A model generated the notes under the pieces. That model searched no databases and was not told where the DNA came from. It saw nothing but the letters and a program-made list of their open reading frames with translations. A program made the position numbers and the translations under genes. Below are positions 55,780 to 64,000 of a stretch of 64,000 nt of DNA, piece by piece (the first letter of the stretch is position 1; each line of letters starts with the position of its first letter). The DNA comes from Hermatobates lingyangjiaoensis (lineage: Eukaryota; Arthropoda; Insecta; Hemiptera; Hermatobatidae): the NCBI GenBank assembly GCA_026182355.1, contig JAPFBL010000239.1, positions 62,001 through 126,000 on the forward strand, read 5' to 3'.

Positions 55780-56036
55780 AGTGGATAGTTTTTTACTCTT
55801 TCTTACTACACTCCTTTCTTTCCCCAAACATCCCTGTCTGGACCTTTGTCCCTTCATGCACTTTACACCCACTCTTCCTTCCCACTCCTCTCAACCCCTC
55901 ACAATGATGTTTCTGCTTCTAGTGTTTCAGTTAGGTTTTGACTCTGACAAAGACCGCTTGTTGAATGATCTTAGTCTTTTTTCCCATTTCATATTGTGGT
56001 TTGATCATTGATTGTTGTTTCACGTCTTTATTGTGA
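55780..56036 (+). mobile_element. 3-prime terminal repeat of the PLE (family B)
   Basis: It begins about 30-45 bp after the PLE stop codon. The order is CCTGTCTGGACCTTTGTCCC, GCACTTTACACCC, AGTGTTTCAGTTAGG, CTCTGACAAAGACCGCTTGT, TGAATGATCTTAGTC, CATATTGTGGTTTGATCATT and GATTGTTGTTTCACGTC. The box is CTGACAA and the GGTTGAAA part is shortened, so the presumed ribozyme-like core is broken here. The element runs into a (TA)n tract at 56037. Confidence 0.82.
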
Positions 56037-56037
56037 A

Positions 56038-56074
<37 letters not shown>

Positions 56075-56084
56075 ATATATATGG
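56037..56084. repeat. (TA)n microsatellite
   Basis: About 23 TA units with one interruption, directly between the PLE terminal repeat and the Gypsy LTR. Confidence 0.95.
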
Positions 56085-56089
56085 AGCAG

Positions 56090-56703
56090 TGTCCGTGTCA
56101 TGTAATGAACTACGGTTTTTAAAAAAAAGAATTTAATAAACTAGCTCCATGATTATAGACAATTAACGACGTTTATTAGTCAGCTCCTTCTGTTTCAATA
56201 CGGAGAGGCAATAGTTGATAACGGACATTCAACCCTCTAGTCTCTCGCGGGCCGGCATTACTGCCCCCTCCAGTCCTTAATCAACAATGCATCTCCGTAC
56301 AAGTGTCTGAGTTATATCATAATAACAAAACAAAACTTGACTCGTAATGACATAAGTTTAAATGAATATAAGTTTTAACATTCAAAAATAAACATGACGT
56401 CCACACAAGTGATGAATTAACATTGTTTATAGAAATTATAGAAATAACAAAAGCTACTTCTATGATTATTTGTACAAAACAAAAATACAAAATTGATACG
56501 AACTTAAACACCACATAACTACACTATATCGTTCGCACCATTGGGATTTTCCTCTCACCCGTCGCAGTTCCTGAAAATGAACTATTACTTGTTTCAGGGT
56601 GTCCGTTCCTATCCTCCATATCTGTGCTCTGTACCGTGGTAACATATGCGAGTACTCCGTATGCCCTACGTATCTCGGGTCCGATTTCTTCGCTTATGCC
56701 TAT
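56090..56703 (-). mobile_element. Gypsy 3-prime LTR region plus duplicated pol end
   Basis: The block 56113-56262 (TTTTTAAAAA, AATTTAATAAACTAGCTCCA, TTAGTCAGCTCCTTCTG, GGAGAGGCAATAGTTGATA, GCGGGCCGGCATTAC) matches 61395-61535 on the other side of the element and defines the LTR homology. Segment 56321-56703 is a second copy of 56707-57089. It contains the last part of pol (read on the minus strand as IGPEIRRAYGVLA, then GHPETSNSS and MVRTI after small indels) and the following LTR-proximal sequence. Exact LTR termini could not be fixed. Confidence 0.7.
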
Positions 56704-56903
56704 TAAAATAACAAAACAAAACTTGACTCTAAACATAAGAAATGAATATAATGTTTTAACATTCAAAAATAAAATGACGTCCACACAAGTAACTGAATTA
56801 ACATTGTTTATAGAAATTACAGAAATAACAAAAGATGAACTTCTATGATTATTTGTACAAAACAAAATAACAAAATTAACAAAGGTAAACACACATAACT
56901 ACA

Positions 56904-59900
56904 CTATATCGTTCGCACCATTGGTGGGATTTTCCTTCTCACCCGTCGCAGTTCCTGAAAATGAACTATTTCTTGTTTCAGGGTGTCCGTTCCTATCCTC
57001 CATATCTGTGCTCTGTACCGTGGTAGCGTTGCGAGTACTTCGTATGGCCCTACGTATCTCGGGTCCGATTTCCTTCGCTTCTGCCTATTCAGTTTATATA
57101 CGAAGTCCCCTTCTTGTATCAACCCTACTGTTTCTTCTGCTTTCCTTTGATTATATTGCTTGGTCCATCTTTCTTTTGCTGCTTTGACTCTATTATGTAA
57201 CCTTTGTGGATCCGCTTCCTTTTTCCGCAATTCAAATGGTGTTGCCTCTGTGGTCGAGTGAATACTACTGTTGTATGCTAGGACCGCTCTGGCCATTGCC
57301 ACATGACCCTTTATGTTTTTTGCATCAGCCAATAACTGCAAGTGTTCCGTTAGAGTGTTATGTAGTCTCTCTATTGCTCCGTGGGACCTTGGATGACCCG
57401 GTGTACACCAATGGGGGTTTATATTGAATTCTTTTAACAGGGTTTTTATTTTAACGTTGTTGAACTCTCGCCCTCTGTCCATATAGATCGTTCTCGGGCA
57501 GTCAAACGTGGCCAAATACGACAGCAATGCCTCTTCTGTACTTTCACTTGATTTACTTGTTAGTGGCCATGCTGAGGCTAACTTCGTTAGTCTATCTATT
57601 GTTGTTAAATATTTGTTTCCGTCGTATGTAAATATATCAATTTCTAGCTCCTCAAAGGGTCCCTCGGGCGTCTGACTTTGTAATAATGGAGGTACAAGTG
57701 GTACTCTTTCATACTTCCTCCTTTTGCATATTTCACAGTCCTTTATCACTTGGGCTATCCTCTTGCCCATTTGGAGCCAGTAATGCGACCTCTGTAGATG
57801 TTTAAGGGTCTCTGTGACACCACGATGGTTGGTTTTTCCCCTGTGATAATTTAGGATGACCTCTTTCTGCTGCTCTTCGTCTTCTACCGTTTCTACCTGG
57901 TTCTTACAGATTATGAAATGAGCTCCTTGTCTCAGCTCTCTTTCCTGAATTAGTCGGAGTAGTCTATTTTCAAGTTCTTGTGATTCTATAAAGAAATGGT
58001 ATACCTTTCCTGGCACTGTTAGTTGGTTTATGACTGTACTTAATTGTTCGTTGTTCGCTTTCGTTCCTCCTGTAATAATATTTATTTTTAAGTGGCCATA
58101 TTTGTGCAATTGGGTGTTTATTATTTCTTCTGTGTCGTCTTTTATAATTATTTGATTTCTCTTGTTGTTTATTATATCCTGACTAATCTCAGCTTCCGGT
58201 CCATTTCGTTGTTCTTGGTCTTCATCTGCGTCTGGTGTCCAGTTGGCGAAGAACTCTCGCACGTCCCTGGAGGTACTTGGCTCTCTCGTACTACTTCTCG
58301 TAATGACGTTGACGTTTCTGGACAAACAGTCGGCTACTTGATTATCAACGCCCTTTACGTGCTGGACCCTGAAGTTGTATGCAGCTATCCTTTCTTTCCA
58401 CTTTGCTATCCGGGCTGACGTCTCCTTTAAATTCCCGATCCACATTAGGGGCCTATGATCTGTTCTAATAGTGAACTCAGCCGCAAAAAGGTAGGGTCGG
58501 AAATGTTCTACAGTCCACACTATGCCTAACATTTCCCTTTCTATTGTGCTATACCTTTTTTCTGCTGGTGATAATTTTCTGCTGGCGTAGGCTATTGGTC
58601 GCTCTCCCTGGATAGTTTCCTGCATCAAGACTCCCCCGATAGCTTCTTGACTGGCATCTGTCATTACAATGAATGGTTTGTTTAGGTCAGGAAATTGGAG
58701 CAACAGCGGGCCCCGCAACGCCTTCTTACACTGCTCCACTGCTTCTCTTAGATCTTCTGTTTGTATAAACTTCTTTCCTTTCTTTAAACTGTCCGTCAAG
58801 GGGTTCGTGATTGCTGCAAAGTCCTTTACGTACCTTCTATAGAAACCTATCATACCTAGAAAAGCCCTGATGTCTTTGGGTCCCTTTGGATAGGGTAATC
58901 GATCTATTGCTTCAACCTTCTTAGGGTCGGGTCTTACTCCTTCACCTGAGATAAGGTGCCCCATAAATCTAACCTCTTTTTGATATAAGCGGGTTTTATC
59001 CATCGCTACCTTTAAGCCAAAGTCCCTTATTCTTTTCAGCACCCTTGTAACATGTTCCTTATGCTCTTCTATTGACTTACTGAACACTATGATGTCATCC
59101 ATGTAGATTTGCGTAAAGTCTTCTCCCAGTCCTTCAAGCAGTTCATCCATGAGGCGTTGGAACGTGGAAGGCGCATTCTTTAGGCCAAAGGGCATCCTCA
59201 AAAATTCGAAGTGGCCTCTATCGAACGTAAAGGCCGTCTTCTCGACATCTCTCGGGTGCATCCTAATCTGGTGATACCCGGCCTTGAGGTCGAAGGTACT
59301 GAATACAGTTGCTCCTGCCATATGGTCGAGTATGTCTTCTATCCTTGGCAGAGGGTATCTTTCAAGCTTAGTGTACTTATTTAACTCTCTAAAATCTACT
59401 ACCAACCGGTATTTAGGGGGTTTACCCTCCTCGACCTTTTTCGGGACCAGCCAAATAGGGCTCGAAAATTGCGACTTAGACCTCTGTATTATGCCCTGGT
59501 CCAGCATTTCCTTTATTTGCTCCTGCATTATCTTTTTCAATTGGTGTGGGTACCTTCTAGGTTTCACGTAAACAACTGTACCTTCAGGGAGTTCTATTTG
59601 GTGTTTGACCCTACCTGTAGCTGATAACCTCTGTCCTTCACTATAGAATACTTTTTCAAATTCTTTCATTAATTCACTCACCTGATGTTCTCCTGGTATC
59701 ACTTTTCCACAGTTTACCGTTATTCTCTTCCCTGGTTTAACTCTCCCTTCCACGAAGTATTTCCTTTTTCCTAGTTTAATGTCCCACTTCCCTCTTTTAC
59801 ACTCAGGTTTTGCATTGATTCTCTCCAAAAAGTCGCACCCTAGAATAACTCCATATTTCTGGGTCTCTAAATGGGTCACATGCACTTTCATCTCCAAGGT

Positions 59901-60158
59901 CTCTCCTATTAATTCTCCCATCTCTACCTGTAATTCGCCTACCAGGCTCTTCCTTCCTGCCATGGTGACCAAGGTGCAGTTGCACGGTGTCAGCCCTGAA
60001 TAATTGTCCATCCTTTTTGCCACTTCATTGTCCATAATTGTGCTATCTGACCCTGTATCTACCAAACACTTAGTCTTCCATTTGGGAAAAAAAAATATAG
60101 GGAGCTTACCTCTTATGCTATTCCTCTGTTGCTCGCCTATATACCTCTCGCCTAACCT
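56904..60158 (-). CDS. pol: Ty3/Gypsy Pol polyprotein (protease, RT, RNase H, integrase)
   Basis: The frame is open from just after the gag stop (60158) to a TAG at 56904, giving 1084 residues. Counting from the Leu codon at 60065, it has the aspartic protease DTGS at 3-6; reverse transcriptase with FDLKAGYHQI (Asp259), MPFGLKNAPSTFQR and YMDD at 321-324; and RNase H with Asp470, Glu511, Asp536 and Asp579. The integrase has a His741/His747/Cys777/Cys780 zinc finger and a catalytic Asp810, Asp863, Glu899 triad with the canonical 35-residue spacing, and then a GPY motif at 1006-1008. All catalytic residues are present and there is no internal stop. No ATG starts the frame, so it must be made as a Gag-Pol fusion. 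No chromodomain or envelope frame is seen. Order PR-RT-RH-IN defines Ty3/Gypsy; the clade is not assigned. Confidence 0.97.
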   Translation of the reverse strand, partial: RLGERYIGEQQRNSIRGKLPIFFFPKWKTKCLVDTGSDSTIMDNEVAKRMDNYSGLTPCNCTLVTMAGRKSLVGELQVEMGELIGETLEMKVHVTHLETQKYGVILGCDFLERINAKPECKRGKWDIKLGKRKYFVEGRVKPGKRITVNCGKVIPGEHQVSELMKEFEKVFYSEGQRLSATGRVKHQIELPEGTVVYVKPRRYPHQLKKIMQEQIKEMLDQGIIQRSKSQFSSPIWLVPKKVEEGKPPKYRLVVDFRELNKYTKLERYPLPRIEDILDHMAGATVFSTFDLKAGYHQIRMHPRDVEKTAFTFDRGHFEFLRMPFGLKNAPSTFQRLMDELLEGLGEDFTQIYMDDIIVFSKSIEEHKEHVTRVLKRIRDFGLKVAMDKTRLYQKEVRFMGHLISGEGVRPDPKKVEAIDRLPYPKGPKDIRAFLGMIGFYRRYVKDFAAITNPLTDSLKKGKKFIQTEDLREAVEQCKKALRGPLLLQFPDLNKPFIVMTDASQEAIGGVLMQETIQGERPIAYASRKLSPAEKRYSTIEREMLGIVWTVEHFRPYLFAAEFTIRTDHRPLMWIGNLKETSARIAKWKERIAAYNFRVQHVKGVDNQVADCLSRNVNVITRSSTREPSTSRDVREFFANWTPDADEDQEQRNGPEAEISQDIINNKRNQIIIKDDTEEIINTQLHKYGHLKINIITGGTKANNEQLSTVINQLTVPGKVYHFFIESQELENRLLRLIQERELRQGAHFIICKNQVETVEDEEQQKEVILNYHRGKTNHRGVTETLKHLQRSHYWLQMGKRIAQVIKDCEICKRRKYERVPLVPPLLQSQTPEGPFEELEIDIFTYDGNKYLTTIDRLTKLASAWPLTSKSSESTEEALLSYLATFDCPRTIYMDRGREFNNVKIKTLLKEFNINPHWCTPGHPRSHGAIERLHNTLTEHLQLLADAKNIKGHVAMARAVLAYNSSIHSTTEATPFELRKKEADPQRLHNRVKAAKERWTKQYNQRKAEETVGLIQEGDFVYKLNRQKRRKSDPRYVGPYEVLATLPRYRAQIWRIGTDTLKQEIVHFQELRRVRRKIPPMVRTI

Positions 60159-60161
60159 TCA
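60159..60161 (-). promoter_or_regulatory. Single in-frame UGA between gag and pol (possible read-through site)
   Basis: The codons are AAG AAG GAT TGA AGG TTA, and the reading continues open in the same frame through the whole of pol. The distance 61214 minus 60065 is 1149, a multiple of three. Such an arrangement fits stop-codon read-through as in gammaretroviruses, or a point mutation in a formerly fused gag-pol. The sequence after the stop is not the CUA context favoured in known UGA read-through. Confidence 0.6.
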
Positions 60162-61214
60162 ATCCTTCTTCCTCTTCTCTCGACTAGCGATCCTCCCACC
60201 ACGAGTCTCTTCCAGTGAAGGCCACTTCCCTCGCTCGTACCAGCGCTCGTGTCGTTCTATCGATGACTCTTGCTCCGACCCTGTTGACTCTGATGAGCTC
60301 CCGTCCTCTGAAGAGCCTTCCCCTTTTTGTCTTCTCCTGCCCCACATCTTCTCCCGCCGGGTTGTGTTAACTTCCATGGGCTCATCTCTTGGTGTTGGTC
60401 TATACTGTTTCGTTCGTGGTCTCTCCTTGCGATATAAATACGGACACTCTCGCGCGAAGTGACCGAGTTCACCACACTCCCAACATCCTCTTCTTACTGG
60501 CTTCTCTCTTCGCGTGTAGCCTCCCACTGCCTCATAGCTGTTCCTCCTGGCTTGAGATCTTCTCTCTTCAAAACGTCCCCGTGGCTTCCTCTCCTGTGAA
60601 TACCTCCCTTGTCCTCGATCCTCATAGGCTCTTGCTCTGAATTGCCTATCCTGAGGTACTCTCCTCCTGGTCACAACTGCCCATCCTCCTTCTGACTTCC
60701 CTCTGTATATAACACCGTTATCTTCTCGGTCCATTTCTTCCTCCCGGATGGCATTAATTGTCTCCTCGAGACTAGTGGGCTTCATGATACGGAGGGCCAT
60801 TCTCACTCGTTCTGGAGCTGCCTTGAGGAGAATTTCACTGGCTATCTCTTCATATATCGTCGTTCTCCATTTCGCTTCTTGACTGTCTGTGCACTTTTCA
60901 TTTATCTTCATAGTTAATTTCCTTGTCGCATCCCCCAATCTGCGCCCGAACTCAGCGCAGGTCTCACCATTCTCCTTCCGCATTTCAAAAATTTTTAGCG
61001 CACTTCTAGCTACAGGCTTTGCGGCTCCAGCATATCTGTCCTTAAGGGCTGCTCGCACCGCACTCCACTCCGCACAAAACGTAAGTCCTAACTCCAGCAT
61101 CACCGTAAGGCTGACCCTGGCGAGGAAGTAGGTCTTGATGTTCTTGTCTGTAGCTGGGTCTAGTTGAGTTGTGACTAACTGCTCGTTGATGCAGTCCTTC
61201 TCTCTATGGAACAA
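60159..61214 (-). CDS. gag: Ty3/Gypsy Gag with CCHC zinc knuckle
   Basis: The frame encodes 351 residues from a Leu codon at 61214 to a TGA at 60159. The first ~160 residues are helix-prone, with LKDRYAG and CAEFGRRLGDATRKL, as expected for a retrotransposon capsid. A basic Arg-rich stretch follows at about 180-243, then the zinc knuckle CWECGELGHFAREC (Cys244, Cys247, His252, Cys257), then an acidic Ser/Glu-rich tail. The capsid part is shorter than usual. Upstream an in-frame TAG lies 6 codons before position 61214 and no ATG occurs there, so the true N-terminus is lost or lies in another frame after an indel. The frame is identical to that of pol. Confidence 0.9.
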   Translation of the reverse strand: MFHREKDCINEQLVTTQLDPATDKNIKTYFLARVSLTVMLELGLTFCAEWSAVRAALKDRYAGAAKPVARSALKIFEMRKENGETCAEFGRRLGDATRKLTMKINEKCTDSQEAKWRTTIYEEIASEILLKAAPERVRMALRIMKPTSLEETINAIREEEMDREDNGVIYRGKSEGGWAVVTRRRVPQDRQFRARAYEDRGQGRYSQERKPRGRFEERRSQARRNSYEAVGGYTRREKPVRRGCWECGELGHFARECPYLYRKERPRTKQYRPTPRDEPMEVNTTRREKMWGRRRQKGEGSSEDGSSSESTGSEQESSIERHERWYERGKWPSLEETRGGRIASREKRKKD

Positions 61215-61392
61215 GCCAACTCTCGACTATCAACCTCTTTTCGAATCGGGTTCTCGGACCGTTTGCTTCCGCTTGTTCTTTTTATGGAGTTTAAATGCTC
61301 CTGTTGTCGTTTATGTCAGTTTTTCTCATGGAACAAACTACACTTTAAACTTCGAATGATCCCGGTTTCGGCACATTACGCGGGTCCGGGTT
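61215..61392 (-). other. Gypsy 5-prime leader with frame-shifted gag start region
   Basis: On the minus strand two other frames are open for 25-40 codons here (one reads KNKRKQTVREPDSKRG, another PIRKEVDSRELACS), suggesting that an original gag N-terminus was broken by indels. A convincing primer-binding site with TGG next to the LTR end was not found. Confidence 0.45.
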
Positions 61393-61540
61393 GAAGGTTT
61401 TTAAAAAAAGGAATTTAAATAAATAGCTCCACATTAAGACAAAATCGAGTTTTAGTCAGCTTTCTTTTCAGGAGAGGCAATGTTGATGGATTAACCCTCT
61501 TTTCGGGGCGGCTTCCGCGGCCGGCCTTTACATAATAAGG
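61393..61540 (-). mobile_element. Gypsy 5-prime LTR, truncated and indel-rich
   Basis: TTTTTAAAAAAAGGAATTTA, AATAGCTCCACATTAAGAC, TTTTAGTCAGCTTTCTTTTC, GGAGAGGCAATGTTGATGG and CGGCCGGCCTTTAC align with 56113-56262. The differences are mostly single-base deletions. The outer part of the LTR present near 56265-56520 is missing here. Confidence 0.7.
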
Positions 61541-61744
61541 AGGTTGAAAAGCTAATAGAAAGGAGGGCTGATTTGCTTCAAGTGAAGGTCTCAATAACAA
61601 TCTTTTGAAGGTGACTTCAGTACTTTGGCCTTTCGAACAAATCAGGAAGGTGGCTTTGATATTCAGATAAGGATACTTCCATTATCAGCTCTTTCTGTAA
61701 ACTTTTTTAGGAAGAGGTAAGTCAACTTCAGATTAGCTTTTAAT

Positions 61745-62185
61745 CGTAACGGATACTTACAGAACTTTGGAGCTCTCTGATGAACATTTTAGATAAGAGT
61801 ACAGACAAAATCTGAGTGCTTGATCCAGATAACGGATACTTACAGACTTTGCGAGCTCTCTGATGAACAGTTTTAGATAAGAGGTACAGACAACAATCTG
61901 AGTGCTTGATCCAGATAACGGATACTTACAGACTTTGCGAGCTCTCTGATGAACAGTTTTAGATAAGAGGTACAGACAACAATCTGAGTGCTTGATCCAG
62001 ATAACGGATACTTACAGACTTTGCGAGCTCTCTGATGAAAGTTTTTAAGATACAGCAAATCTGATGCTTGCATAACGGTACTTACAGACTTTGCGAGCTC
62101 TCTGATGAACAGTTTTAGATAAGAGGTACAGACAACAATCTGAGTGCTTGATCCAGATAACGGATACTTACAGACTTTGCGAAGA
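61745..62185. repeat. 86-bp tandem repeat, 5 copies
   Basis: CGGATACTTACAGA recurs at 61750, 61833, 61919, 62005 (86-bp spacing), 62076 (a 71-bp unit with several deletions; CGGTACTTACAGA) and 62161. The unit includes GCGAGCTCTCTGATGAACAG and CAATCTGAGTGCTTGATCC. Full units are nearly identical, and the short unit carries scattered one- to few-base losses like those in the adjoining LTR. Confidence 0.93.
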
Positions 62186-64000
62186 CAATGGTCTATGAGT
62201 AGTGCTATAATAGCACACTGTGTGCCAGTCCAGTGTTTATTTCATTTCTTTAATTTGGTGCAAATGCCGTAATACAGCAACACATACAAGTTATAACTTA
62301 CAGCCCCGTTAGATATTTCTATCGCAATCCTAGCATTAGTCACCACTTAGTTTTTAACAGAGGATTTCAAAAGGGTCATTAGGAATAATTGAGAGAGAGA
62401 GATTTGCAGACTGAACACTCCCCAGCTTGACAACAGACGTCATGCCCTAACAGACAATGAACTATTTCAAATAATCACAATAAAGCAATCATTTAGAAAA
62501 AGAGATATCGAAAGCTTCACTTCATAATCATTCTTGTCTATAGGAATTTAGGCCACTGGAAAAGATCTTTTTGATTAACCTTAAACGGTATAATTGATAT
62601 GGAGACGTACAAGTGAAAGACGGAAAAGACCCTTACAGAGTTGTAACAGGACTATTAACGACTTAAGGACACACACATAATCATAAGGAAACATAATTTA
62701 AGGGAAAAAACATAATCATTCAGTGAAAGATAGTTTTATTGGGGATCAAGCAGGGAATCTAGTAAATAGTCTAATGCTCGGTAATAGTGGATTTAAACAT
62801 AAATCTTACGACCATTCTAAATATCAGCACCACTTCAAACGGAATACCAATACTCAATCATGAAGTTTTTACTATTCTAACGCGATATACCGGTGTAATT
62901 TTCTGAATAATTCGAAACAGTTAATACAAATGTTTGATTACATAAACGTGTAAAAAAGTTGAATTAGCCAAAATAAGTGCTACTTACTGATCAAAGACCA
63001 GTTGATGTTTTATAATTTTCAAGCAGGAAATTTTCAAAAAAATTATATAAACTTATAATATAAGAAGGCGAAAATTTCTGAAAAAACTAGTTGATGTAAG
63101 TTTCGTGTTGGAATGTGCACTCAATCATTCATTAAGGGATAGTTTATTGCACTTTGTGAAGGGAACAGGTTCTCAGACATTGACTACTGCCACTGAGACA
63201 CCGGCATTTGCCTGTCCTCACAGTAACAGTTTTAATCGTGAGATAATACTTTTATAGCCTATATAATAACCTATATCCTTCCTTCGAGTTGGCCCGAAGG
63301 AAAGTTCATACGCATGCGTCAGTCAGTAAAGTGATACGTGTACCTTGCAAGATGATGACTCTTTAGAAAGATAACTCTCTTGCAAGCCAAGACTAGCTTC
63401 TTCAAAACGATGGATAATGGAACACTCTACAAGTTCAGTTTGGGGTGTTACTATTTCTTATAAATTTGTAAAATTTGTCATAGTTCAGTTTCTTTCCTCC
63501 AGTTAAACCAATTCACAGACTACAGCAATCTAGTAAAATAAGAGAACATTATTTTTAACTTAACAAATGATTTAAATGTTATTAAAGAATTAAATTAACG
63601 TTTGCTACCAAAATTTTAAGCAATATTTGACCATCACTACTTAAATATATAATGGGTAAATAGTATACAGTATTTAGCGAATGTCCTCTGTTTGCATAAA
63701 CTAGAATTTTTCAAGTTTTAGTAAAATAAAGAAACATGCAGTTGAAGTGTGAAAGCTAGAAGTTTGAAGTTAGTGACTTGACAAATGACCAAGACGACAG
63801 ATTAGCGAAGTGAAGGCTGCACATAATGGTAGACATTTCTACGGTCAATTACAACGCTTAGTCGTAAGACACCTTTCAGACGACTCCAATTACTGTTGCA
63901 TAACGCAAACAAACAAACACTTCCCATTCGAATTGGAAATTTTCCGATATTAACATTTTTTATTCTTTTTTTGATTTGTCATGGAATTGAGGGGGTCAGG
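62186..64000. other. No feature recognised
   Basis: Unique-looking AT-rich sequence to the end of the window. A perfect 8-bp hairpin TTCCTTCG ... CGAAGGAA occurs near 63272-63302. No exon, RNA gene or TE fragment could be identified. Confidence 0.5.

Noticed and set aside
55781..56011. Plus ORF rich in Leu/Phe/Ser after the PLE remnant
   Set aside because: It is a translation of the non-coding PLE terminal repeat; other copies of the repeat have stops in this frame.
57092..61394. Several plus-strand open frames opposite gag and pol (for example 58092-58418, 60004-60462, 60389-60640)
   Set aside because: They are antisense shadows of the intact minus-strand gag and pol frames and show no motif of their own.
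56904..61540. An envelope gene making the Gypsy element an errantivirus-like retrovirus
   Set aside because: After the integrase stop the sequence passes straight into LTR-proximal DNA; there is no third ORF, signal peptide or membrane segment.

Overview
The window is non-coding-rich, AT-rich nuclear DNA from an invertebrate animal. No host gene can be defended. What is readable is a dense archive of transposable elements and tandem repeats: one Ty3/Gypsy LTR element, Penelope-like element (PLE) remnants and their terminal repeats, two LINE 3-prime ends of one family, about ten copies of a tRNA-headed SINE family plus a second SINE family, hAT-type elements, a Helitron/Pif1 helicase remnant, an unclassified ~0.8 kb tandem/dispersed family, and about ten minisatellite arrays. 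An arthropod is plausible but not proven: the LINE and SINE tails end in CCTAA-like units, the C-rich strand of the arthropod telomere repeat, and PLEs, R1/I/Jockey-like LINEs and tRNA SINEs are common there.

Layout. 1-6 kb: 137-bp (poly-G), 98-bp and 36-bp arrays with two SINEs. 6-18 kb: SINEs on both strands, PLE-type terminal repeats, a 525-bp palindrome (11923-12447), a 410-bp palindrome (15175-15584) and a LINE 3-prime end. 18-25 kb: ~838-bp repeat units, an unclassified repeat and a 37-bp minisatellite. 25.9-27.5 kb: a nest of PLE terminal repeats with two PLE coding fragments. 28-38 kb: more fold-back repeats, a SINE with a perfect 14-bp target duplication, a 125-bp satellite and a hAT relic. 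38-54 kb: Helitron helicase relic, second SINE family, LINE end, arrays of 68, ~80, 89 and ~86 bp, and another hAT-like MITE. 55-56 kb: C-terminal part of a PLE ORF with its 3-prime terminal repeat. 56.1-62.2 kb: the Gypsy element on the minus strand, with long intact gag and pol reading frames. 62.2-64 kb: nothing recognised.

How the parts relate. Only the Gypsy element still has long reading frames; gag and pol share one frame and are separated by a single UGA. The SINEs carry a tail that matches the 3-prime end of the LINE found twice in the window, which suggests a LINE/SINE partnership. The most unusual signal is that eight sequence-distinct repeat families all contain the same short skeleton, CTGANGA (or a close variant), one extra base, a 3-6 bp hairpin, then GAAA. 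This resembles the hammerhead ribozyme core known from Penelope-like elements, and in one case it lies directly downstream of a recognisable PLE coding remnant.
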